From Chloroflexota bacterium (GTDB lineage: Bacteria > Chloroflexota > Anaerolineae > Caldilineales > Caldilineaceae), in NCBI GenBank assembly GCA_030058085.1, contig JASGTU010000132.1, forward strand, positions 1 to 47,944: a stretch of 47,944 nucleotides of DNA, read 5' to 3'. The notes below the pieces were generated by a model. That model made no database searches. It was not told where the DNA came from and worked only from the letters and a program-made list of their open reading frames with translations. Made by a program: the position numbers and the translations under genes. Below are positions 42,265 through 47,944 of the stretch, piece by piece; within the stretch, counting starts at the first letter, position 1; every line of letters begins with the position of its first letter.

Positions 42265-42310
42265 GAACAGGCCGCGACGGGGACCATGTTCAACTGCGAG
42301 AAAACACCTT

Positions 42311-43606
42311 ATGATCAAGCGAACCGTTAAACGCACAGTGTCGGCCGCGCTCTTGGCGCTGCTGCTATTCAGCGCCTTTGCCGCAGGCAACGTCACCGGT
42401 TACCTGGCGCGGCCGGTCCTCGCCGCAGACAGCGAGCCGTCCGAATTCGCCGTCTTCTGGGAAGCGTGGGACCTGGTGCTCGAATACTTCGTCGATCAGG
42501 ACCGCATCGACTACCGCACCATGACCTACGGCGCCATCCAGGGCATGCTCGATACCCTGGGCGACCAGAATCACACGGTCTTCTTCTCACCCGAAACCGC
42601 AGAGCAGATGGAGAGCGGGCTGGAAGGTTCGTTCGAAGGCATCGGCGCCTACGTTTCCCTCGAAAACGACGTCTTCACCATCATCGCGCCCATCCTCGGC
42701 TCGCCCGCAGAAGAAGCGGGCATCTTGGCGGGCGACATCGTGCTAGCCGTAGACGGCCAAGACATTACCGGCATGGCCGAATGGGAAGTAATTTCCCTGA
42801 TCCGCGGGCCTGCCGGCACACCTGTCTTGCTCACCGTGCTGCACCCCGAGGCTGACGAGCCGGTCGACGTGACGGTCGTGCGCGGGCGCATCGACATCGA
42901 CAGTGTGCTCTGGGCCAGAATTCCCGGCTCAAACCTGGTGCATCTCCAGATCACCCAGTTCGCCGGCGACACCGGCCAAGAGCTCAGGAACGCGCTGGAG
43001 GAGATCTTCACCCCCGTGGACGGGACGCCGCATGTGAGCGGCATCATCCTGGACTTGCGCAACAACCCCGGCGGCTATTTACAGGAGGCGCTGCGCGTGG
43101 CCTACCAGTTCCTGCCCGAAAGCCAGATCATCCTGCATGAGAAGGATGCCAAGGGCCAGATCACAACCTACCGCTCGCAGGGAAGAGGCATGGCGCGCGA
43201 CATTCCGCTCGTCGTGCTCATCAACCCCGGCTCCGCCAGCGCCGCGGAGATTCTAGCCGGCGCGCTGCAAGAGAACGAACGCGCCAAGTTGATCGGCGAA
43301 GCGACCACCGGCACCGGCACCGTCCTGCGTCCCTTCTCGCTCAGCGACGGCTCCTTGCTCCGTCTAGGCGTCACCAACTGGCTGACGCCCGGCTACACCC
43401 TGATCAAGGGCCACGGCATCCAGCCGGATGTCAAGGTCGAGCAGGAGGCGACGGTCGAGATGATCAGCAGCGTTCTACTGGAGGGAATTGACGAAGGCGA
43501 GATGCGCATCCACGAAGATCGGCAGTTCCTGGCCGCGCTGCGCATGCTCAACCTGCTGGTCCAGCCGCGCAACCAGGCGCAGACAACCCCGTCGGGCATG
43601 CCCTAA
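42311..43606 (+). CDS. S41 (C-terminal processing) peptidase homologue lacking catalytic Lys and Gln
   Basis: A 431-residue exported CtpA-like protein. A signal or anchor helix spans about 8-30. A PDZ domain (about 105-190) has [11 protein letters not shown] and [20 protein letters not shown]. The S41 core has [15 protein letters not shown] and the nucleophile region GSASAAEI with Ser310. Where active members have the Lys of TFGKG 25 residues later and a Gln four further on, this protein has Thr335 and Leu339 (TTGTGTVL). It may be inactive, may use another base, or may be a Chloroflexota-type variant. The ATG at 42311 is chosen because it starts the signal helix. Confidence 0.85.
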   Translation: MIKRTVKRTVSAALLALLLFSAFAAGNVTGYLARPVLAADSEPSEFAVFWEAWDLVLEYFVDQDRIDYRTMTYGAIQGMLDTLGDQNHTVFFSPETAEQMESGLEGSFEGIGAYVSLENDVFTIIAPILGSPAEEAGILAGDIVLAVDGQDITGMAEWEVISLIRGPAGTPVLLTVLHPEADEPVDVTVVRGRIDIDSVLWARIPGSNLVHLQITQFAGDTGQELRNALEEIFTPVDGTPHVSGIILDLRNNPGGYLQEALRVAYQFLPESQIILHEKDAKGQITTYRSQGRGMARDIPLVVLINPGSASAAEILAGALQENERAKLIGEATTGTGTVLRPFSLSDGSLLRLGVTNWLTPGYTLIKGHGIQPDVKVEQEATVEMISSVLLEGIDEGEMRIHEDRQFLAALRMLNLLVQPRNQAQTTPSGMP

Positions 43607-43618
43607 GAGGCGCGTACG

Positions 43619-44257
43619 CTACGTCCGGTAGAGGCCGCGGCGGTAGACATACTCCTCGACCGCTTTGGTCGTCTGGAAGCGAATGGGGGCGCCGCTGCGC
43701 ACGCGCTGGCGCAACAGGCTGCCGGAGATCTCCAGTTCGGGCATGTCTAGCAGGATCACGCGCTCGCGGATGCCCGGCAAAGCACGCTCCAACGCCGCCC
43801 AGTCGATGTCCACATCATGCCGGCTCAGCGCGACCAACATACAGCTTCGCATCAGCCGCGCCGGTTCATGCCAGGTCGGCAAATCGCGCAGGCTGTCCAG
43901 CCCTATCAGGAAGAAAAACTGCACCCCTGCGCCGAGCCGTTGCTGCAGCAACTCCACCATGTCAGCGGAGTAGTGCGGGCCTGGCCGGTCGGCGTCGACG
44001 CGGCTGACAGCCAGGTAGTCCGCTTCGGCTGCGGCCAATTCGCACATGCGCACGCGGTCCTCGACTGGCGACACCTCGCGGCCCTGCTTGTGCGGCGGAT
44101 CGCCCGCCGGAACCAGCAGCACCTGGTCTAGCTGAAGACAGTAGCGGGCTTCTTCCACCAGGATGAGATGGGCGATGTGGATCGGATCGAAGGTGCCTCC
44201 GAAGATGCCGACGCGGCGCGGCGTCTCGCCCGCAGGGACATCAGGCGTCGAAGGCAT
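43619..44257 (-). CDS. nadD: Nicotinate-nucleotide adenylyltransferase
   Basis: A 212-residue NadD from the chosen ATG; the enzyme forms deamido-NAD from nicotinate mononucleotide and ATP. The nucleotidyltransferase motif is [15 protein letters not shown], with the adenylate-binding HIAH. The C-terminal [13 protein letters not shown] is the ISxTxxR-like second motif, with Gly-Ser in place of the common Ser-Thr. The ATG at 44257 overlaps the obg stop by 17 bases; an in-frame ATG at 44281 is possible. It is co-transcribed with obg, a frequent Gram-positive and Chloroflexota neighbour pair. Confidence 0.92.
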   Translation of the reverse strand: MPSTPDVPAGETPRRVGIFGGTFDPIHIAHLILVEEARYCLQLDQVLLVPAGDPPHKQGREVSPVEDRVRMCELAAAEADYLAVSRVDADRPGPHYSADMVELLQQRLGAGVQFFFLIGLDSLRDLPTWHEPARLMRSCMLVALSRHDVDIDWAALERALPGIRERVILLDMPELEISGSLLRQRVRSGAPIRFQTTKAVEEYVYRRGLYRT

Positions 44258-45524
44258 TCTCGTAGCCCCACACAAGCTCAACCGGGCCGATCGCCACAGT
44301 ATCGCCCTCAGCCACGCCCGCGGCTTTTAGCGCCTCGGTGACGCCCATAGCGCGCAAAACGCGCTGGAAACGCATGACCGCTTCGTAATAGTCCCAATTC
44401 GTCATCTGCGCGATGCGCTCGATGGCAACGCCCTCCACGCGCCACACGCCTTCGCCCTCGAGATAGACGTGGAACTCCTTCTCATCCGGCGCCGGGGCAA
44501 TCTCCGGCAGTTCCTCAAGCGGCTCAGCCTCAGGCGCCGGCGCGGCGTCGAGCATCTCCTGAACGCGATAGAGCAGCGCTTCGACGTTCTCACCGGTCAC
44601 CGCGCTGATGCTCATCACAGGCAGGTCGCGGCGGGCGATCTCCTGCTCAAAGGCCGGCCAGGCCGCCTGCGCTTCGGGCAAGTCCATCTTGTTCAGGACC
44701 ACGAGCTGCGGCTTGTCGGCTAGGGCCGGGTTGAAGAGCGTGAGTTCCTGGTTGATGGCGTCGAAATCGCCGATAGGGTCCGGGCTTACGCCGCTGACCA
44801 GGTGAATGAGAACGCGTGTCCGCTCAATGTGGCGCAAGAAGTCCAACCCCAACCCGACGCCCTCATGCGCGCCCTCCATCAGGCCAGGAATGTCCGCCAG
44901 CGTCATCTGCCGGTGACCGACCTCTGCCACGCCAAGGCTAGGCTCCACCGTCGTAAAGGGGTAATCCGCGATCTTGGGCTTGGCCGCGCTGACCACGCTG
45001 AGCAGCGTCGACTTGCCGGCGTTGGGCACGCCGATGATGCCGGCGTCGGCCACCAACTTCAGTTCGAGTTCCAGCCAGCGTTCTTCGCCCAGCTCGCCGT
45101 TTTCGGCCACGCGAGGGGCTTTGTTGCGCGGCGACTTGAAGGCGACATTGCCGCGGCCGCCGCGACCGCCCCTGACGACGAGAAAGCGCTGGCCGGCATG
45201 CGTCAGGTCCGCCAACAACTCGCCCGTCTCGGCATCCCGCACCAGAGTGCCCAGCGGCACGGGGATCGTCAGGTCGGCTCCAGCCGCCCCGGTTTTGTTG
45301 GCGCCCTGTCCGTGGACGCCGCGCTCGGCGCGGTGATGCACCTGGTGTTGCAGCGCGTAGAGCGTGTTCAGGCCGGGGTCCGCTTCCAGATAGATGTGAC
45401 CGCCGCGCCCGCCGCTGCCGCCCGACGGGCCGCCGCGCGGCACGAACTTCTCGCGGCGAAACGCCACGACGCCGTTGCCGCCGTCCCCTGCTTTGACATA
45501 GATTCGTGCTTGATCGTAGAACAT
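44241..45524 (-). CDS. obgE: Obg-type ribosome-assembly GTPase
   Basis: A 427-residue ObgE/CgtA. The N-terminal glycine-rich Obg fold (about 1-158) has [20 protein letters not shown] and GGRGGHIY. The G domain has G1 [10 protein letters not shown]3 [12 protein letters not shown] and NKMDLPE. A C-terminal OCT domain (about 348-427) is present with the [19 protein letters not shown] helix. The protein binds the 50S subunit and links GTP level to growth. Its promoter -10 ends only six bases from the ATG, so the mRNA is probably leaderless. nadD overlaps its end. Confidence 0.95.
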   Translation of the reverse strand: MFYDQARIYVKAGDGGNGVVAFRREKFVPRGGPSGGSGGRGGHIYLEADPGLNTLYALQHQVHHRAERGVHGQGANKTGAAGADLTIPVPLGTLVRDAETGELLADLTHAGQRFLVVRGGRGGRGNVAFKSPRNKAPRVAENGELGEERWLELELKLVADAGIIGVPNAGKSTLLSVVSAAKPKIADYPFTTVEPSLGVAEVGHRQMTLADIPGLMEGAHEGVGLGLDFLRHIERTRVLIHLVSGVSPDPIGDFDAINQELTLFNPALADKPQLVVLNKMDLPEAQAAWPAFEQEIARRDLPVMSISAVTGENVEALLYRVQEMLDAAPAPEAEPLEELPEIAPAPDEKEFHVYLEGEGVWRVEGVAIERIAQMTNWDYYEAVMRFQRVLRAMGVTEALKAAGVAEGDTVAIGPVELVWGYENAFDA

Positions 45525-45530
45525 TCTCCT

Positions 45531-45559
45531 ATTCTAGCCTGGGGACGTTGCGAAATCAA
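45531..45559 (-). promoter_or_regulatory. Promoter of obg, placed for a leaderless mRNA
   Basis: On the minus strand: TTGATT (45559-45554), a 17-base spacer and TAGAAT (45536-45531). Only six bases separate the -10 from the ATG at 45524, so the transcript should begin at the start codon. AGGAGA lies in those six bases but would not be transcribed. Confidence 0.6.
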
Positions 45560-45605
45560 ACGCTCCCAGGCCAAGATTGCGCCTCAGAGTTATTGCCCGC
45601 TCGTC

Positions 45606-45658
45606 GCGCTTACTCGTAGCGCCGGGAACGCCGCCATCCCTGGCGGCAAAGGCGCAGG
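45606..45658. repeat. Two-hairpin dispersed repeat, copy D (inverted)
   Basis: 45620-45658 is the exact reverse complement of 40274-40312 (39 bases), containing hairpin 1. Hairpin 2 is GCGCT-TACTCGT-AGCGC at 45606-45622. It lies in the gap between divergent obg and the methyltransferase gene. Confidence 0.75.
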
Positions 45659-45761
45659 CTATCCTAGGGGCGACGTCCCTTCAGTAGGGTATAATCTTGA
45701 TGGGACGCACGAACAGATACGGCGTAAACCTCGTCGCCAGGCAGCCCGGAAAGGACGGTCT

Positions 45762-46973
45762 TTGTCGAACTTGGATTCACTCTCCCCCGCCGTGGTCGAT
45801 TTTCTGCTCTCGGACGTGGCGCAAGCCGCCGCTGCCGAGTTGTTGCAGACCGGCTGGGACGATGACAACCCGCTGCCCGCTCTCAATGCGCTGCGGCGCC
45901 GCTTTGCCCCGGAGGAGGCGGGCGCGCTGCTGACGCTGGCGCAACTGCGCATGCGCGGCCGCGCCAAGTTCCCCCAAGCCGATCGCCTCTACTTCACGCC
46001 CGAAGCCCTGGAACAGGCTACCGCCTGGCCCGTAGCCTTGCACCGCGCCCAGCACTTCGACCGCGCCGCGCCGCCTGGCGTCGTGCTGGACCTGGGTTGC
46101 GGCGTCGGCGGCGACACGCTTGCCCTGGCCCAATATCGCCCGGTGATCGCTTACGAGCGTAACCCCGTGCGCCTGCGCTTCGCCGCGGCCAACGCACGAG
46201 CGCTAGGCCTTGCCGGGCGCGTCGAGTTCCGCGGCGGCGACTGGACCGAAGACCTCGCCAATGGCCGGCTGCCCCAAGCCGCCGCAGCCTTCGTCGATCC
46301 CTCGCGCCGCGTGGACGGGCGGCGCGTTTTCAGCCTGCAGCGCATGCAGCCGCCGCTGGCAACGCTGCTGCGCCTGAACGCGCAGTTCCCTGCACTAGGC
46401 GTCAAGGTCATGCCCGGCGTAAATGAGCGCGAGCTGCCCGCCGGCTGCGGCGTCGAGTTCATCAGCCACGAGGGGACGTGCAAGGAAGCGGTGCTCTGGT
46501 TCGGCGCGCCGGCGCAACACCCGCGCTGGGCAAGCGTGCATGACGGCGCACGGTGGCATGCGCTGGTTGCGTCGGGCGCGGCGCCCCCCGCGGGTCCTCT
46601 GGCCCCCGGCATGATCCTCTACGAGCCGGACCCGGCTGTCATCCGCGCCGGCGCCTTCGTCGAGTTGTGCGACCTCCTGCACGCCCATCTGTTCGACGCG
46701 CAGATCGCCTACCTCGTGGCGGCTGAACTGACCCGCAGCCCGCTGGCCGCGCCGTTCCGTCTGCTGGAGGTCGAGCCGTTCAGCCTCAAGCGGCTCAACG
46801 CGCGCCTGGCCGCGCGCCAAATCGGCAGCGTCGAGTTGAAGAAGCGCGGTGCGCCCTTTGCACCGGAGGACCTGCGCCGGCGGATCAAACTGCACGCCGG
46901 AGGCCAGCCCGCGGTCGTGATCTTCACGCGCCGCGGCGACCAGCCGCTCATGCTCCTCGCCGCCCGCCCCTAG
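45762..46973 (+). CDS. THUMP-like class I SAM-dependent methyltransferase
   Basis: A 403-residue methyltransferase. The SAM loop is LDLGCGVGGDTLAL, followed by an acidic strand end (AYERNP). A catalytic-type VDPSRR replaces the usual NPPY. The C-terminal part (about 330-403) matches the THUMP-like domain: RLLEVEPFSLKRLNARLAAR, ELKKRGAPF and AVVIFTRR. An RNA substrate is likely but not known. The start is TTG 45762 with AAGGA 6 bases upstream; TTG 45771 is also possible. A TATAAT -10 lies at 45690-45695. The in-frame upstream stretch crosses obg and a repeat and is not real. Confidence 0.82.
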   Translation: MSNLDSLSPAVVDFLLSDVAQAAAAELLQTGWDDDNPLPALNALRRRFAPEEAGALLTLAQLRMRGRAKFPQADRLYFTPEALEQATAWPVALHRAQHFDRAAPPGVVLDLGCGVGGDTLALAQYRPVIAYERNPVRLRFAAANARALGLAGRVEFRGGDWTEDLANGRLPQAAAAFVDPSRRVDGRRVFSLQRMQPPLATLLRLNAQFPALGVKVMPGVNERELPAGCGVEFISHEGTCKEAVLWFGAPAQHPRWASVHDGARWHALVASGAAPPAGPLAPGMILYEPDPAVIRAGAFVELCDLLHAHLFDAQIAYLVAAELTRSPLAAPFRLLEVEPFSLKRLNARLAARQIGSVELKKRGAPFAPEDLRRRIKLHAGGQPAVVIFTRRGDQPLMLLAARP

Positions 46974-47035
46974 CCGCGGGGCTCCGCTCTATTCCGCGCC
47001 CTCCGCTTCACTAGTATGTCAAAAATGGGTTTTAT

Positions 47036-47080
47036 AGCCACGAATTGTACGAATTGCACGAAGCAAATTAAGGGCGAATT
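47036..47080. repeat. AGCCACGAATT-type dispersed repeat, copy 2 (degenerate)
   Basis: It begins AGCCACGAATTG and keeps CGAATT and CACGAAGC in the same order as copy 1 at 18047-18107, but it lacks the closing inverted arm. Confidence 0.5.
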
Positions 47081-47170
47081 CGAGCAAATCACGGCAGTTC
47101 TCTGTGTCTTGACCTCCATCGCCCACGGTATTGACGCCCCGCGATTCTTTCCCCTGCGCCTGGAATGCCG

Positions 47171-47176
47171 TATACT
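47171..47176 (+). promoter_or_regulatory. Candidate -10 of pncC
   Basis: TATACT ends nine bases before the ATG. The transcript leader would be about three bases or none. No -35 is clear. Confidence 0.4.
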
Positions 47177-47185
47177 TGCCGAGAC

Positions 47186-47722
47186 ATGAACATTCCACAG
47201 GATTTCGAACTGGTAGAATTGGCGCGCAAGGTGGGGCAGCGACTTGCTGCCGCCAAATTGACGCTCGCCGCCGCCGAAAGCTGTACCGGCGGCCTCATCG
47301 GCCATCTCATCACCGAAAACGCCGGCTGCTCCGACTACTTCATGGGTTCCGCCGTGGTTTACAGCTACGCGGCCAAAGAGGGCGTGCTCGGCGTCGACCA
47401 TGCCACGCTGCTCGCCGAGGGCGCGGTCAGCGACGCGGTGGCGCGCCAGATGGCGCAGGGCTCACGACGGCTGTTCGACACGGACGTAGCGCTGGCGGTG
47501 ACGGGCATCGCCGGACCGGGCGGCGGGCTGCCCAACAAACCCGTGGGCACAGTGTATATCGCCATCAACGCGCGCGACGACTATACGGATAGCCGCCATT
47601 TCTGCTGGGACGCAGACCGGACGGGCAATAAGCTGCTCAGCGCGCAAGCTGCGCTCGAATTGGCGTTGGCCTATCTGGAATGCCGGGAAAGGAGCTTCAA
47701 TGGCCGCCGAAGCGCTCGTTGA
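47186..47722 (+). CDS. pncC: Nicotinamide-nucleotide amidase (CinA C-terminal family)
   Basis: A 178-residue PncC/CinA-C domain protein that converts NMN to nicotinate mononucleotide and ammonia in pyridine-nucleotide recycling. Signatures are [17 protein letters not shown] with the catalytic Ser, [12 protein letters not shown] and [10 protein letters not shown]. It lacks the N-terminal MoaB-like part of full CinA. The ATG at 47186 is chosen over an upstream ATG because the -10 lies between them. NadD, also in NAD synthesis, is 3 kb upstream. Its end overlaps the next gene. Confidence 0.92.
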   Translation: MNIPQDFELVELARKVGQRLAAAKLTLAAAESCTGGLIGHLITENAGCSDYFMGSAVVYSYAAKEGVLGVDHATLLAEGAVSDAVARQMAQGSRRLFDTDVALAVTGIAGPGGGLPNKPVGTVYIAINARDDYTDSRHFCWDADRTGNKLLSAQAALELALAYLECRERSFNGRRSAR

Positions 47723-47944
47723 CGAAGAGGTCGATGTGCTGGTGCGCGTGCTGCGCGACGGCAGCGTGCAGCCGACGTCCTTCCTGTGGCGTGACCGCAC
47801 GCGCTATGTAGGCGACCACGGTCGCCAGTGGGAAGAGCGGGTTGAGGGGCGGGCGGTGCGCTGTTACCTGGTGCAGACGGTGGACGGCAACACCTACGAG
47901 CTGCGCTACGACCCTGCCGCCGACCGCTGGACCATCCACCGCGC
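47700..47944 (+). CDS. Small protein resembling DUF6504 (partial, cut by the window end)
   Basis: 81 codons are present and the gene runs off the right edge. It reads [17 protein letters not shown] then [22 protein letters not shown], a compact beta-rich protein with a conserved Trp pattern. This resembles small DUF6504-like proteins often found near DNA polymerase IV or repair genes; this assignment is from memory. GGAAAGGAG precedes the ATG, which overlaps pncC by 23 bases. No catalytic motif is visible. Confidence 0.55.
   Translation, partial: MAAEALVDEEVDVLVRVLRDGSVQPTSFLWRDRTRYVGDHGRQWEERVEGRAVRCYLVQTVDGNTYELRYDPAADRWTIHR

Larger units (their letters stand above)
41951..42310. other. 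Divergent intergenic region between rex and the S41 gene
   Basis: The 360-base region holds the Rex-like site (42113-42130), a TTGCGCTATCCTA motif (42169-42181) and a candidate promoter for the peptidase (42236-42264). No gene is recognised. Confidence 0.6.

Noticed and set aside
44802-45761. In-frame upstream extension of the THUMP-like methyltransferase
   Set aside because: It runs antisense through obg and across repeat copy D. A TTG start with AAGGA at 45762 fits the family's N-terminus.

Overview
The window is about 48 kb of GC-rich, gene-dense bacterial DNA with 42 protein-coding genes (two cut by the window edges). I see no tRNA, rRNA, CRISPR array, prophage or intact insertion sequence. 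The best taxonomic guess is a Chloroflexota bacterium of the Anaerolineae/Caldilineae type. The grounds are three solute-binding lipoproteins with long Pro-Ala-Glu-Glu linkers, a secreted SBBP-repeat protein ending in an FLPYL-like tail, frequent TTG/GTG starts, and the mix of Rex, Obg, THUMP-like methyltransferase and S1 proteins. This is recognition from the sequence, not a database result.

Layout. 1-3.6 kb: the tail of a molybdenum hydroxylase, a zinc-type dehydrogenase, a divergent ureohydrolase, then a leftward hisI-GNAT pair. 3.7-7.9 kb: a ribose-type (CUT2) ABC importer facing a ribitol-2-dehydrogenase-like SDR, which suggests polyol uptake and oxidation. 8.1-12.1 kb: a membrane methyltransferase-like protein, a class I/II aminotransferase, a PfkB sugar kinase and a ComB-like phosphatase. 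12.3-14.3 kb: nrfHA, respiratory nitrite ammonification. 14.5-18.0 kb: a second CUT2 importer. 18.4-20.6 kb: a MoaD/ThiS-like protein and a tungsten-type aldehyde ferredoxin oxidoreductase. 21.0-24.6 kb: a CUT1 sugar importer without its own ATPase. 24.6-28.1 kb: a giant fusion of an endonuclease Q-like nuclease and a UvrD/PcrA helicase. 28.5-36.3 kb: a secreted beta-propeller protein, a DUF433/DUF5615 toxin-antitoxin pair, a Gfo/Idh/MocA oxidoreductase and a MoxR-DUF58-DUF4129 cassette. 36.4-47.9 kb: housekeeping genes for translation (S1, S21, IF-1, RsmG, Obg), metal and redox regulation (DtxR/MntR type, Rex), NAD metabolism (NadD, PncC), NUDIX, an S41 peptidase homologue and a THUMP-like methyltransferase.

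How it fits together. The left two thirds is an import-and-oxidise carbohydrate platform (three ABC systems, dehydrogenases, a kinase) together with an anaerobic respiratory terminal reductase (NrfHA) and a tungsten aldehyde oxidoreductase. A Rex-like operator lies between rex and the S41 gene. The right third is a conserved housekeeping block.

Most interesting signals. (1) The EndoQ-UvrD fusion carries two candidate sliding-clamp motifs and looks like a one-polypeptide nick-and-unwind system for deaminated DNA. (2) All three ABC operons have long, near-perfect hairpins placed exactly between the binding-protein gene and the permease gene. (3) A dispersed two-hairpin repeat family has a 39-base exact inverted pair. 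(4) The S41 peptidase homologue has lost both the Lys and the Gln of its catalytic triad. (5) The MoaD-like protein carries a 14-residue extension beyond its Gly-Gly. (6) NrfA has a CxxCH first heme. (7) obg and rsmG have promoters placed to give leaderless mRNAs.
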